Assembly: GCA_003056245.1 (NCBI GenBank)
Contig: MVDH01000003.1
Coordinates: 1,537,331-1,601,330 of the forward strand
Length of the DNA: 64,000 nucleotides
DNA from: Cellvibrio sp. 79
GTDB taxonomy: Bacteria; Pseudomonadota; Gammaproteobacteria; Pseudomonadales; Cellvibrionaceae
Reading direction: 5' to 3'
Positions 8,417 to 18,244 of this stretch are shown piece by piece. Within the stretch, counting starts at the first letter, position 1, and each line of letters opens with the position of its first letter. Position numbers and translations under genes: made by a program. Under the pieces are notes generated by a model, which was not told the DNA's origin, did not search any database, and was given only the letters and a program-made list of their open reading frames with translations.

Positions 8417-10261
8417 TTAATCAAGCTTGCTTAAATCCCTTACTGCGCCCTTATCGGCGCTGGTGGCCAGCATCGCGTAAGCTTTCAATGACGCAGACAC
8501 TTTGCGTGGGCGAACTTCGCTCGGCTTCCAGGCCTGCGGGCCTTTGGCATTTTCGGCGGCGCGACGAGCATCAAGTTCATTCTCGGTCAACACCACGTTG
8601 ATGCTGCGGTTGGGAATATCGATTTTGATGATATCGCCAGTCTGTACCAAACCAATCGCACCGCCAGCAGCTGCTTCTGGAGAAACGTGGCCGATGGACA
8701 AACCCGAAGTTCCGCCGGAGAAGCGACCATCAGTCAGCAATGCGCAGGCTTTACCCAAGCCTTTGGATTTCAGGTAGCTGGTGGGGTAAAGCATTTCCTG
8801 CATACCCGGACCGCCTTTGGGGCCCTCATAACGAATCACCACTACATCGCCTTCTTTTACTTTTCCATCGAGGATGTCGGCTACCGCTCTGTCCTGGCTT
8901 TCCACGACATAGGCTTTGCCTTCAAATACCCAGCAGCTTTCGTCCACACCGGAGGTTTTTACTACACAGCCGTCCAGAGCGATATTGCCTTTGAGTACCG
9001 CCAAACCGCCTTCTTTGCTGTAGGCGTTTTTCACCGAGCGGATACAACCTTCAGCGCGGTCACCATCCAGGGTCGGCCAGCGGGTTGCCTGGCTAAAGGC
9101 GACTTGCGTCGGGATGCCAGCAGGACCTGCTTTGTAGAACGTCGCCACTGCTTCAGATGAAGTGCTGATGATGTCCCACTTATCCAACGCTTCCTGGAAT
9201 GTTTTGCTGTGAACAGTTGGTAATTGGTTATGCAGCAAACCACCGCGATTCAACTCTGCTAGGATGCCCATTACGCCGCCAGCGCGGTGTACGTCTTCCA
9301 TATGGTATTTCTGGGTGTTGGGGGCAACTTTGCATAACTGCGGTACTTTGCGGCTCATGCGATCCACATCGAACATGGTGAACGGCACTTCGCCTTCCTG
9401 TGCAGCGGCAAGTAAATGCAGGATGGTATTGGTTGAGCCGCCCATGGCGATATCGAGTGCCATCGCATTTTCATAGGCTTCAAAGGTCGCGATAGAACGT
9501 GGTAACACGCTGTAATCGTCTTCTTCGTAGTAACGCTTGGTGATTTCCACAATGCGACGACCGGCTTCCAAAAACAGCTGCTCGCGGTCAGCGTGGGTCG
9601 CCAGCAAGGAACCGTTGCCGGGCAGGGATAAACCCAGCGCTTCGGTCAAACAGTTCATAGAATTGGCAGTAAACATACCCGAGCAAGAACCGCAGGTTGG
9701 ACACGCGGAACGTTCGTACTCATTCACTTTTTCGTCGCTGGCGTTGTCGTCCACCGCAATGACCATTGCATCAACCAGGTCGAGTTTGTGCTCGGCCAGT
9801 TTAGTCTTACCGGCTTCCATCGGGCCGCCGGATACAAAAATTACCGGGATATTCAGGCGCATCGCTGCCATCAACATACCAGGGGTGATTTTGTCGCAGT
9901 TGGAAATACATACGATGGCATCTGCGCAGTGGGCGTTAACCATGTATTCCACCGAATCGGCAATGATGTCGCGGCTCGGCAAGCTGTAGAGCATGCCGTC
10001 GTGGCCCATGGCTATGCCGTCATCCACGGCGATGGTGTTGAATTCTTTGGCGACGCCGCCGGCTTTTTCAATTTCGCGCGCAACTAGTTGGCCCAGGTCT
10101 TTCAGGTGGACGTGACCGGGAACAAATTGGGTGAATGAGTTGGCAACAGCAATGATGGGTTTCTGGAAATCGTCATCTTTCATGCCCGTTGCACGCCACA
10201 GGGCGCGGGCACCAGCCATATTGCGGCCTGATGTCGTGGTTTTGGAACGATAAACCGGCAT
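8417..10261 (-). CDS. ilvD: Dihydroxy-acid dehydratase
   Basis: Dehydrates 2,3-dihydroxy-isovalerate and its methylvalerate homologue to the 2-oxo acids, the third step of branched-chain amino acid synthesis. The 614-residue length is normal for the long bacterial form. Iron-sulfur and catalytic segments are present: a [22 protein letters not shown] stretch near residue 115 and a [19 protein letters not shown] stretch near 195, which hold the conserved cysteines. The C-terminal [20 protein letters not shown] signature is near 515. The ATG at 10261 starts the conserved [17 protein letters not shown] sequence. It stands alone, converging on the TonB2 operon. Confidence 0.98.
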   Translation of the reverse strand: MPVYRSKTTTSGRNMAGARALWRATGMKDDDFQKPIIAVANSFTQFVPGHVHLKDLGQLVAREIEKAGGVAKEFNTIAVDDGIAMGHDGMLYSLPSRDIIADSVEYMVNAHCADAIVCISNCDKITPGMLMAAMRLNIPVIFVSGGPMEAGKTKLAEHKLDLVDAMVIAVDDNASDEKVNEYERSACPTCGSCSGMFTANSMNCLTEALGLSLPGNGSLLATHADREQLFLEAGRRIVEITKRYYEEDDYSVLPRSIATFEAYENAMALDIAMGGSTNTILHLLAAAQEGEVPFTMFDVDRMSRKVPQLCKVAPNTQKYHMEDVHRAGGVMGILAELNRGGLLHNQLPTVHSKTFQEALDKWDIISTSSEAVATFYKAGPAGIPTQVAFSQATRWPTLDGDRAEGCIRSVKNAYSKEGGLAVLKGNIALDGCVVKTSGVDESCWVFEGKAYVVESQDRAVADILDGKVKEGDVVVIRYEGPKGGPGMQEMLYPTSYLKSKGLGKACALLTDGRFSGGTSGLSIGHVSPEAAAGGAIGLVQTGDIIKIDIPNRSINVVLTENELDARRAAENAKGPQAWKPSEVRPRKVSASLKAYAMLATSADKGAVRDLSKLD

Positions 10262-10362
10262 AACTAACCTCGATCTTGTAATAGCGGCTAACAGATAGGC
10301 GTCTATCTTATCAGATGCCCCAAGCCAGCCGCAGTAAGATTAGTTCGCCGTAGGAAGGGGTC

Positions 10363-10821
10363 TTAGTAATCCAATTGCATAATGGTTACGGGCGTATCGC
10401 GGTAAGTTTCCTGCGCGAAGGTTTTCCAACCCAGCTTCGCGTAGAAACCTGACTGATCCGGTGTGAATAAATATAGGCGCTCAAGGTTTTGTTTACCTGC
10501 AAAATCCATCAGCGCCTGCACCAGCTTTTTACCGAGCCCAAGCCCGCGCTGATCCTCCCGAATAAAAACACTGGCGAGCCAGGGCGTTAATTCCGGATGG
10601 TTGTCCATATCCGCTTCCACCAATGCGGCGGTTCCCAATACTGCGTCGCCTTCAACTGCAATCAGCATGGAGGGAATCGGGTTGGCGGCGATATAACGCT
10701 GCATCCGCTCAATGCGATATTCCAGCGTTTTACCCGGATTCAAATAACCCCATTCATCAAAATGCCAGCGCGCGATGGTTGGGATATGTTGCGGCGCCTC
10801 GCGTAAATCAATAATTTTCAT
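10363..10821 (-). CDS. GNAT-family N-acetyltransferase
   Basis: A 152-residue protein with the GNAT acetyl-CoA-binding pattern: beta strand ASVFIREDQRGLGLGKKLVQAL around residues 85-106, in which RGLGLGKKL matches the Q/RxxGxG/A loop, followed by a QNLERLYLFTPDQSGFYAKLGWK segment typical of motif B. The substrate cannot be told. It lies 20 bases downstream of argA on the same strand, so it is probably the last gene of an arg transcript, but no role in arginine synthesis should be assumed. Confidence 0.85.
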   Translation of the reverse strand: MKIIDLREAPQHIPTIARWHFDEWGYLNPGKTLEYRIERMQRYIAANPIPSMLIAVEGDAVLGTAALVEADMDNHPELTPWLASVFIREDQRGLGLGKKLVQALMDFAGKQNLERLYLFTPDQSGFYAKLGWKTFAQETYRDTPVTIMQLDY

Positions 10822-10841
10822 TTCGCATCTATTCTGGAAAA

Positions 10842-12158
10842 TTACACTAGCGATTTGATAAAAATTTTGGAATTGCGTTGGTAGTTGTACAGTAATTGCC
10901 GTTGCACCGGTAAATCATCCAGCTTGCCTTGCACAAAACCCTGTTCGATAAACCAATGGGCGGTTTGTGTGGTTAGCAAAAATAATTGTTTGATTTTTTG
11001 TTTGCGCGCCTGGTTTTCAATTTGCTGTAGCAATTGTGCTGCGCGTCCGCCGTTGCGATATTCCGGATGCGTGGCAACGCAGGATAATTCCGCCATCTCA
11101 CCATAAGGATAAAGTGCTGCGCAGGCGATAATTGCACCGTCTTTTTCCATTACATGAAATTTATTGATTTCGGTTTCCAGCAATTCGCGCGAGCGCCGCA
11201 CCAGAATGCCTTCTTCTTCCAACGGGCGAATTAAATCGAGAATGCCGCCCACATCATCAATGGTTGCCGGACGCAATTGTTCGTAATGGCCAGAATACAC
11301 CATGGTGCCCAAACCATCGCGCGTAAATAATTCGGTGAGCAGCGCACCGTCGGTGCTGTAACTGACGAGCTGCGCGCGCGGTACACCTTGCAACACACTT
11401 AAGTAGCAAGCGCTGATCGCTTGCTGTAAATCGAAATTAATTTTTTCGCCGTGCTCATTCAAATAGGTTTTGCATTCCTGCAATGACATCTGGCGAATTA
11501 AATTGCCTTCGTCATCGGTAACGCCGTTACCTTCTACAAACGCCAATAATTTATCGGCTTTGATTGCACTGGCGACGTGGGTGGCGACATCGCTAAAGGT
11601 TAAATTAAAAATTTCACCGGTCGGTGAATAGGCGATGGGCGACAGCAACACGACAGCACCGGAATCCAGCGCCGCATTGAGCGATTTGGTGTGTACTTTG
11701 CGCACTTTACCGGTGTGTTGTAAATCCACGCCATCGATTACGCCGTGCGGCATAGCCACTACAAAATTACCGCTAATGACTTGCATGTCGGCGTCGTGCA
11801 TCGGTGAGTTCGGTAAGCTGGTAGAAAGTGCAGCTTCCACAATCGTGCGCGCTTCGCCAATCGCTTGAATAACGAGGCTTAAACTTTCACTGTCAGTGAT
11901 GCGCAAATTTTTATGGAAGTTGCTGTAGGTATCGGCAACCTGCAAGCGCTCATCAATTTGCGGGCGTGCGCCGTGCACTAATACCAAACGAACATCCAGG
12001 CTGCACAAGAGCGCGATGTCGTGAACGATGTTATGGAAATTTGCATGGGGAATGGCTTCGCCCGGCAGCATCAACACAAAGGTTTTGTCGCTGTGTCTGT
12101 TGATGTACGGCGTCGAGTGACGGAACCATTTTACGTAGTCTTGGGTATTGGCTGGCAC
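10842..12158 (-). CDS. argA: Amino-acid N-acetyltransferase (N-acetylglutamate synthase)
   Basis: Transfers acetyl from acetyl-CoA to glutamate, the committed first step of arginine synthesis. The 438-residue protein has the two-domain layout of classical ArgA: an amino-acid-kinase fold (residues about 20-285, with a VRLVLVHGARPQIDERL segment near 58 that forms the feedback arginine site by family knowledge) and a C-terminal GNAT domain (about 295-438, with CVATHPEYRNGGRAAQLLQQIE). Size and order match the Escherichia coli enzyme. argE lies about 60 bases upstream on the same strand, giving a small arginine cluster; feedback control by arginine is expected from the family. Confidence 0.96.
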   Translation of the reverse strand: MPANTQDYVKWFRHSTPYINRHSDKTFVLMLPGEAIPHANFHNIVHDIALLCSLDVRLVLVHGARPQIDERLQVADTYSNFHKNLRITDSESLSLVIQAIGEARTIVEAALSTSLPNSPMHDADMQVISGNFVVAMPHGVIDGVDLQHTGKVRKVHTKSLNAALDSGAVVLLSPIAYSPTGEIFNLTFSDVATHVASAIKADKLLAFVEGNGVTDDEGNLIRQMSLQECKTYLNEHGEKINFDLQQAISACYLSVLQGVPRAQLVSYSTDGALLTELFTRDGLGTMVYSGHYEQLRPATIDDVGGILDLIRPLEEEGILVRRSRELLETEINKFHVMEKDGAIIACAALYPYGEMAELSCVATHPEYRNGGRAAQLLQQIENQARKQKIKQLFLLTTQTAHWFIEQGFVQGKLDDLPVQRQLLYNYQRNSKIFIKSLV

Positions 12159-12217
12159 TTTTTAGTCTCGAATTTTAGTCTCGAAATAATGTGAAAGAAA
12201 AATTTTTCGCAGAGCGT

Positions 12218-13372
12218 TTACAAACAATATTTTTCAATCAATCGTCGCAAAATGTTTACGGCTGGTTCGATCTGGTCGAGCGGAATAAATTCATCAGGCT
12301 GGTGCGCCTGATTAATTGAGCCGGGGCCGAGAATCAATGTTTGCATTCCCAGCTGTTGCATAAACGGCGCTTCGGTCGCAAAGGCAACGGTATCGGCCGT
12401 ATTGCCGGTTAATTCCTCGCACATTTTTACCAGTTCGGAATTTGCAGATTCACCAAACGGGTCAACGCCTTCAAACAGCGACGATAAAACAATATCGGTG
12501 CCGCTGGTTTCGGCGATCGGTGTTAAGCGTTGCGCGATTACCTGACGCAACTCGTCGTTATCCATACCCGGCAATAAACGCAAATCAAAATGCAATTCGC
12601 AGTCGGCGCATATGCGATTCGCTCCATCGCCACCGTGGATACAGCCCAAATTTAACGTCGGGGTTTGCACTGCAAAACCGGGATCGCGATATTTTAATTG
12701 CAACTCACCGCGCAATTGCAGCAGTGTGTTCATGACCTGGTTCATCGCTTCCAACGCATTATTACCGAGCGCGGGGTTGGATGAATGGCCGCTTTTGCCG
12801 CGCACGCGAATCGCTTCCATCATGATGCCTTTGTGCGCGCGAATCGGTACTAGCGCTGTGGGTTCTCCGATCACGGCATAGCGCGGTTTGAATCCGGCAA
12901 TACCTTCTTGTGCCAGCGCACGCGCGCCGCTCATGCTGCTTTCTTCGTCGGCGGTGGCGAGCACAATTAATGGATGTTTAAACGGTTTATCCAGATAAGG
13001 TTTTACCGCTTCGATAATCACCGGAAAAAAACCTTTCATATCCGTCGCGCCCAAACCATAAAGTTTGCCGTCACGCTCGGTGAGTGTGAAAGGATCGGAT
13101 TGCCAGCGGTCCGCATCGTAAGGAACAGTATCGCTATGGCCTGCGAGAACCAGTCCGCCATCGCCGCTACCGAGGCTGGCGATCAGGTTGGCTTTGCCCG
13201 ATTCGCCGAGCGGAAGGACACGTGTATTAAAACCCAGATCGCCAAAAGTATTAGCGAGGTAATCGATCACCTTCTGATTGGACATATCCCACTCAGGCAG
13301 GCCACAACTTACCGACGGCAGGGCGACCAATTGGTGTAGGTGGTGGATGTATTCCTTGCGGTTCAAAGACAT
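12218..13372 (-). CDS. argE: Acetylornithine deacetylase
   Basis: Hydrolyses N-acetylornithine to ornithine and acetate in the linear arginine pathway. The 384-residue protein is an M20-type metallohydrolase: LAGHSDTVPYDADRW near residue 79 carries the first metal histidine and aspartate, LYGLGATDMKGF near 110 the bridging aspartate, and TADEESSMSGA near 142 the catalytic glutamates. The final metal histidine is in SINQAHQPDEF near 357. I chose ATG at 13372; a TTG two codons earlier is also in frame. It is upstream of argA on the same strand, so two steps of one pathway are side by side. Confidence 0.95.
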   Translation of the reverse strand: MSLNRKEYIHHLHQLVALPSVSCGLPEWDMSNQKVIDYLANTFGDLGFNTRVLPLGESGKANLIASLGSGDGGLVLAGHSDTVPYDADRWQSDPFTLTERDGKLYGLGATDMKGFFPVIIEAVKPYLDKPFKHPLIVLATADEESSMSGARALAQEGIAGFKPRYAVIGEPTALVPIRAHKGIMMEAIRVRGKSGHSSNPALGNNALEAMNQVMNTLLQLRGELQLKYRDPGFAVQTPTLNLGCIHGGDGANRICADCELHFDLRLLPGMDNDELRQVIAQRLTPIAETSGTDIVLSSLFEGVDPFGESANSELVKMCEELTGNTADTVAFATEAPFMQQLGMQTLILGPGSINQAHQPDEFIPLDQIEPAVNILRRLIEKYCL

Positions 13373-13472
13373 AAGCAAGTGCTCGTCGACAACATAGTGA
13401 GGGTGTTATCGGCGATTGGGTGCAAAATTGCAAGTAGCGGTTAAAACCGGCGCGAAAAAAACGCACCAGCCA

Positions 13473-14747
13473 TCAAGCAAATATTGTTTGAAAGAGATAG
13501 AAAAACAATATCGACAAACCGGCACCGGCGGGCAGGGTGATAATCCAGGACACAAAAATCCCGCCAATTACACGCAAGTTTAATGCGCCGATTCCGCGTG
13601 CCAAACCAACACCTAACAGCGCGCCAACTATTGCGTGAGTGGTGGAGATGGGTAAGCCAAACCCTGATGCGAGCACGATGGTGGCGGCCGCTGACATCTC
13701 CGCTGCAAAACCCCGGCTGGGTGTTAACTCCGTAATTTTCTGGCCGATGGTGATCATCACTTTGTAGCCGTAAGTTGCTACGCCCAACACAATGCCCGCC
13801 GCACCCAGTAATAACACCCAGGACGCCACACTGACTTTAGCTTCCACGGAACCTTGATTGATTAAGTTGATCACTGCCGCCATTGGGCCGACCGCATTGG
13901 CAACGTCATTGGAACCGTGGGCAAACGCCATGGCGCAAGCGGTGAAAATCATCAATACGCCGAAGACACGTTCCACACTGGCAAAGCGATGTTGTTTATC
14001 GGCTTCCGGATTACGTTTTATCTTGCCCAATAACCATACGCCGATGATGGCGACCAGAATGCCAATAACAGCCGCGATCATCATCGCTTCAAAAAAGGTA
14101 AATTCAATGTGGCTCGCTTTAAATACGTGGGCTAAACCTTGCAGGATGGTCACCATGGACAGTAAGAAACCCACGGCAAACATATAAAACGGAATGTAAT
14201 GCTTGGCGTTGGCAAATGGATCATCGCTATCAAGGATCAAAAATCTGACCGAGCGGAAAATCCAGAACGAAAGAACGCCGGCGATAACCGGTGTAACAAT
14301 CCAACTGCCGACAATGCCCCACACCTGATCCCACTGCACGGCATCGGTCGAAATTCCCACCGCCGCAAAACCGATAATCGCGCCCACAATGGAATGGGTT
14401 GTGGATACCGGCCAGCCGAGGACGTTGGCGATTAATAACCAGCTCGCTGCTGCCAGTAACGACGCGAGCATTCCATACACCAATAAATCGGGGTGAGCTT
14501 GCATAACCCCTAATTCCACGATGCCGCTGCTAATCGTTTCCGTCACTTCGCCACCGGCTAAATACGCGCCGGCAAATTCAAACACCATAGCGATAATAAT
14601 CGCCTGCTTCATGGTCAATGCGCGCGAACCTACCGATGTGCCCATCGCATTGGACACATCGTTGGCGCCAATACCCCACGCCATAAACAGGCCGAAAACG
14701 CAGGCGAGTATCAGCAGGAGTTGGCCGTGTTCAGCGAATAGAGTCAT
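13473..14747 (-). CDS. Inorganic phosphate transporter, PiT family
   Basis: A 424-residue membrane protein with about ten hydrophobic segments in two inverted halves. Each half carries the PiT signature: AWGIGANDVSNAMGTSVGSRAL near the N-terminus and AFAHGSNDVANAVGPMAAV near residue 275. By family knowledge it takes up phosphate as a metal-phosphate complex with protons. The start at 14747 leaves 19 bases from the preceding DUF47 gene; a longer reading frame would overlap that gene by 38 bases. The DUF47-PiT pair is a common operon in proteobacteria, where the DUF47 protein is thought to control the transporter. Confidence 0.94.
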   Translation of the reverse strand: MTLFAEHGQLLLILACVFGLFMAWGIGANDVSNAMGTSVGSRALTMKQAIIIAMVFEFAGAYLAGGEVTETISSGIVELGVMQAHPDLLVYGMLASLLAAASWLLIANVLGWPVSTTHSIVGAIIGFAAVGISTDAVQWDQVWGIVGSWIVTPVIAGVLSFWIFRSVRFLILDSDDPFANAKHYIPFYMFAVGFLLSMVTILQGLAHVFKASHIEFTFFEAMMIAAVIGILVAIIGVWLLGKIKRNPEADKQHRFASVERVFGVLMIFTACAMAFAHGSNDVANAVGPMAAVINLINQGSVEAKVSVASWVLLLGAAGIVLGVATYGYKVMITIGQKITELTPSRGFAAEMSAAATIVLASGFGLPISTTHAIVGALLGVGLARGIGALNLRVIGGIFVSWIITLPAGAGLSILFFYLFQTIFA

Positions 14748-14766
14748 CAAAAATAATCCGAAAGCG

Positions 14767-15444
14767 TTAGCGCGCGAGTAACAGTTGCAAGCGACCACCG
14801 ACATCGTGGGCGCGGTTAGCGATGTCGCCCACCCAATCGATAATGTTGTAGAGGAACATCACATCCACCGGCGGCAATTGCGCTTCAAGGGCAAAGAGCG
14901 ACGTACGTACGCCGATTTCCAGGCGATCTGCTTTTTCTTCCAGTTCATCCAGCTCGGTAATCATGGTTTCAACGGCGGCCAATTCGCGGCCACTAAACCC
15001 GGTTTCCAATAACTCATCAAGGCCATTGATGGCGTTGAGCGCTTGTTCGGCAGCGGAAACGCTGGTTTGTACGAATTCGTTCATCTGTTCTTTCATGATC
15101 ATCGGAATGCTCATGCGGCGGCCGATGATGATGCCGGCGATATCTTTGGCGCGATTGGGAATGCGGTCTTGCATCGCCAACAATTCCAGTAAATCGGTAC
15201 GCGGTACCGGTAAAAACAAACTTTTGGGAAGGTGCAACCGCAGTTGTTTTTTGATGGCATCGGCCTGATGCTCGTAATCGACAACTTGCTGCTGGATTGC
15301 GCGGGCGCGGTCCCAATCATTACTCGTCACCGCATCGAAAAAACCAATCAATTCCGTCGCTGCCCTGACTGCCAGCGCCATATGTTCCTGCAACGGTTTG
15401 ATCGGTGAGCGACCAAACAAACTCGACAGATTGGCAAATGGCAT
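14767..15444 (-). CDS. DUF47 (TIGR00153) PhoU-like protein, partner of the PiT transporter
   Basis: A 225-residue cytoplasmic all-helical protein related to PhoU. The opening MPFANLSSLFGRSPIKPLQEHM is typical of TIGR00153, and a long helical stretch with repeated acidic residues (VETMITELDELEEKADRLE near residue 170) follows. ATG at 15444 has a GGAGGG ribosome site at ideal distance, so the longer reading frame (to 15486) is not needed. It is the first gene of a two-gene operon with the PiT transporter, and by analogy may link transport to phosphate status. Confidence 0.93.
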   Translation of the reverse strand: MPFANLSSLFGRSPIKPLQEHMALAVRAATELIGFFDAVTSNDWDRARAIQQQVVDYEHQADAIKKQLRLHLPKSLFLPVPRTDLLELLAMQDRIPNRAKDIAGIIIGRRMSIPMIMKEQMNEFVQTSVSAAEQALNAINGLDELLETGFSGRELAAVETMITELDELEEKADRLEIGVRTSLFALEAQLPPVDVMFLYNIIDWVGDIANRAHDVGGRLQLLLAR

Positions 15445-15675
15445 GAAAATCCCTCCGGATAAAAAGTGTGCGCAGTATAGAAACAAGGTTCAATAAGGTC
15501 ACGCAGCTTTGTTGCATTTTTGTGACAGTTTTATTGCAGGTGAGTGAGAATAAGGACTGCATTGGGTTTGGGCCGTTAAATACGGATTGCGAGCAAGTGA
15601 TGGCGCAAGCAGACGCTGGCTCCGGCAGCCGCTACAATTCGTGACTTGATAAAACATCGACAGGATTAAAAACAC

Positions 15676-17445
15676 ATGGCGCAGGTGCTGGATAGGGTTC
15701 TGGATTTACGCGGATTGATCAATGATCTGGTCATTGACGGCCGGATGAAGCAAACGGATGCCAATATGTTGCTCGGGGCATCGCGCACCCGCGAGCAAGC
15801 CATTATGCATCCGCTGGCCTACATCGCCACCCAGAATCTGGACGATGTGCAACGCCCTGGCAAAACTCTGGATGGTGACACCCTGACCGAGTGGCTGGCG
15901 GCCAAGGCGCGCTTGCCGCTAGTCCATATCGACCCAATGAAACTGGATGTGGCCAAGTGCACGGAAGTGATGAGTTACGCCTTTGCCAAACGCCACGGCA
16001 TTTTGTGTGTGCAGGTAACCCAGGACAATGTATTGATTGCATGTTCCCAGCCGTTTATGTCGGGTTGGGAGCCACAGGTGGAGCACGTGGCGCGCCGGAG
16101 CGTTAAGCGTGTCGTTGCCAATCCCGCCGATATCGAACGGTTTATGGTGGAGTTCTACACGCTGTCGCGCTCGGTTTCAGGCGCGAGTGGCGCGACCAAT
16201 GCATCGGCAATCACCAACTTTGAGCAGCTTGTCGAATTAGGCAAAGCGAGCGATCCGGATGCCAACGACCAGCACATCGTCAAGATTGTGGATTGGCTAC
16301 TCCAATACGCCTATGACCAGCGTGCCAGTGATATCCATATCGAACCGCGCCGCGAAGTGGGGCGTATCCGTTTCCGTATCGATGGCGTACTCCATTACGT
16401 TTACGAGCTACCCGCAAATGTCGCCACGGCCGTAACCAGCCGTTTCAAGGTGCTGGCGCGGATGGATATCGCTGAAAAACGCAAACCGCAAGATGGCCGT
16501 ATCAAAACCCGCCGCAGTGACGGCAGTGAAATCGAACTGCGTATGTCCACATTGCCGACCGCGTTTGGCGAAAAACTGGTGATGCGTATTTTCGATCCGG
16601 AAGTGTTACAACGCAGTTTCAGCGACCTTGGATTGGTTGGGGATGATTTCGCGCGCTGGAATACCATGCTCAATCGCCCGAACGGGATTTTGCTGGTAAC
16701 AGGCCCGACCGGTTCCGGTAAAACCACCACGCTTTATTCATCGTTGCGGCAAGTTGCTACCGACGAAGTGAACGTCAGCACCATTGAAGACCCTATCGAA
16801 ATGGTGGAGGAGCGGTTTAACCAGACCCAGGTGCATCACAAAATCGGGCTGGATTTCGCTGCTGGTATCCGCAGCCTCATGCGCCAAGATCCGGACATCA
16901 TTATGGTGGGCGAAATCCGCGACCTTGAGACCGCGCAAATGGCAGTGCAGGCGGCATTGACGGGCCATTTGGTGTTATCGACCGTCCACACTAACGATGC
17001 ACCTTCAACTGTCGCGCGTTTGCTGGATTTGGGCATTCCGTCGTATCTCATCAATGCCACCATGCTGGGGGTGATGGCCCAGCGACTGGTGCGGACCCTG
17101 TGTCCGCATTGCAAAGAAGAAGGACAAATCTCCCAAGCGGATTGGCAAGAGTTGGTTGCGCCCTGGAAGGTGCAGGTTCCGGCAAAAATTTATCGCCCGG
17201 TGGGTTGCCTGGAATGCCGCAACACCGGCTACATGGGGCGCCAGGGGTTGTATGAAATTCTGGTGTTATCGGAGAGCCTCAAGGAAAAGGTTACGTCTGA
17301 TTGCAACCTGCAGGATATGCGGCGCCAGGCGATGAAGGAAGGAATGCGTACATTGCGTTTGTCCGGTGCGCAAAAAATTGCGGCGGGATTAACGACCATG
17401 GAAGAAGTATTACGTGTTGCGCCGCCGCCGGAAAAAGCAGGATAA
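15676..17445 (+). CDS. GspE/PulE/PilB-family secretion ATPase
   Basis: A 589-residue hexameric-type ATPase. Residues about 55-150 look like an MshE N-terminal domain (the LAAKARLPLVHIDP opening is typical). The ATPase core contains Walker A LLVTGPTGSGKTTTLYSSL near 340, an aspartate box STIEDPIEMV near 370, the LRxxxRQDPDIIMVGEIRD Walker B region near 405, and a His box TVHTNDAPST near 440. A tetracysteine zinc site (CPHC and CLEC, about 475-515) is typical of GspE, PilB and MshE. These enzymes power assembly of type II secretion pseudopili or type IV pili. No other secretion gene is nearby, so the machine it serves is undetermined; the CBM2 enzymes here would be natural cargo for a type II system, which is inference only. 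Confidence 0.92.
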   Translation: MAQVLDRVLDLRGLINDLVIDGRMKQTDANMLLGASRTREQAIMHPLAYIATQNLDDVQRPGKTLDGDTLTEWLAAKARLPLVHIDPMKLDVAKCTEVMSYAFAKRHGILCVQVTQDNVLIACSQPFMSGWEPQVEHVARRSVKRVVANPADIERFMVEFYTLSRSVSGASGATNASAITNFEQLVELGKASDPDANDQHIVKIVDWLLQYAYDQRASDIHIEPRREVGRIRFRIDGVLHYVYELPANVATAVTSRFKVLARMDIAEKRKPQDGRIKTRRSDGSEIELRMSTLPTAFGEKLVMRIFDPEVLQRSFSDLGLVGDDFARWNTMLNRPNGILLVTGPTGSGKTTTLYSSLRQVATDEVNVSTIEDPIEMVEERFNQTQVHHKIGLDFAAGIRSLMRQDPDIIMVGEIRDLETAQMAVQAALTGHLVLSTVHTNDAPSTVARLLDLGIPSYLINATMLGVMAQRLVRTLCPHCKEEGQISQADWQELVAPWKVQVPAKIYRPVGCLECRNTGYMGRQGLYEILVLSESLKEKVTSDCNLQDMRRQAMKEGMRTLRLSGAQKIAAGLTTMEEVLRVAPPPEKAG

Positions 17446-17522
17446 ATCGGCACTGGCGGGCTTTTTGTCGCAGGTGGCGGCTTACTGGCGTCACTGCAAA
17501 TTCACTTACACCTTAGGCTGGT

Positions 17523-17540
17523 CTGGTCCAATTAAACCAG
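17523..17540. promoter_or_regulatory. Short inverted repeat before the HTH regulator, possible operator
   Basis: CTGGT and ACCAG flank an eight-base AT-rich centre, giving an 18-base imperfect palindrome that ends ten bases before the start codon of the HTH gene and touches its ribosome site. This is where autoregulatory sites of small HTH regulators often lie. Symmetry alone is weak evidence. Confidence 0.3.
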
Positions 17541-17550
17541 GAGCCATGCC

Positions 17551-18156
17551 ATGGAACACACAGAACAAGACATGAAAATATCTCCCACTGCAATTCGCCG
17601 TTTGCGCACTGAGCGCGGATGGTCACAGGAACAACTCGCCGCTGCATCCGGGTTGGGGTTGCGTACCATCCAGCGCGTTGAAGCAGAGGGCCGCGCCGCG
17701 CGTGAAACTCGCGTGTGCCTCGCAGCAACGTTTAATGTGCAATTGGTTGAACTGTTGGAAGCCGCAGAGGGCGATGAAGCGGCGAAGCCGGTATTGTCGC
17801 TACGACGCTACAAAATTGCGTTGTCAGCCGCCGGCTTGCTGGCGATTCCGGCATCGCTTGGCGTCGTTGGTGTTATTGCCGCAGGCCAATTGGTTTCTAT
17901 TTGCCTGATGGCAACGATTGCCCTTTCTTTTTACGCCGGTTTTGGTTTGTATTTCACCGGCACCTCCCCGCAAACGTCGTACATAAAACGCTATGTCCAA
18001 ATTGTTTTTATTGCGGCTGCAATTTTTTACGGGTTTGCATTTTTCGCCCAAGGTAATACGGCGGCAGTGAATTTTTCAGGGCAGGTTACCGCGTTGGTGC
18101 TCGCAATTTATTGCTCATGTGACTATTGGTTATCGCGACGTAAAAGAAATCATTAA
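17551..18156 (+). CDS. HTH (XRE/Cro type) regulator with a four-helix membrane domain
   Basis: A 201-residue protein. Residues about 10-65 form an XRE-type helix-turn-helix (IRRLRTERGWSQEQLAAASGLGLRTIQRVE). From about residue 88 the protein is hydrophobic, with four likely transmembrane helices (about 88-108, 112-132, 150-168 and 174-192) and a positively charged end. A DNA-binding domain on a membrane anchor suggests a regulator that senses something in the membrane. No partner gene is adjacent; the ATPase upstream ends 105 bases away. An ATG also occurs at 17546 in another frame. Target genes are unknown. Confidence 0.82.
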   Translation: MEHTEQDMKISPTAIRRLRTERGWSQEQLAAASGLGLRTIQRVEAEGRAARETRVCLAATFNVQLVELLEAAEGDEAAKPVLSLRRYKIALSAAGLLAIPASLGVVGVIAAGQLVSICLMATIALSFYAGFGLYFTGTSPQTSYIKRYVQIVFIAAAIFYGFAFFAQGNTAAVNFSGQVTALVLAIYCSCDYWLSRRKRNH

Positions 18157-18160
18157 GCAA

Positions 18161-18191
18161 AAAATGGCGGCCTCAGGTCGCCATTTTTTTT
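18161..18191 (+). terminator. Rho-independent terminator after the HTH gene
   Basis: ATGGCGGCC and GGTCGCCAT pair with one mismatch around a three-base loop, with an A-run on the left and eight T on the right. It ends transcription five bases after the HTH regulator and can work in both directions, facing the minus-strand gene beyond. Confidence 0.88.
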
Positions 18192-18244
18192 GCCTCATTA
18201 CTTTTGTAAATACCCGCACCATTTCTGCTACGGGCAATCCGGTT

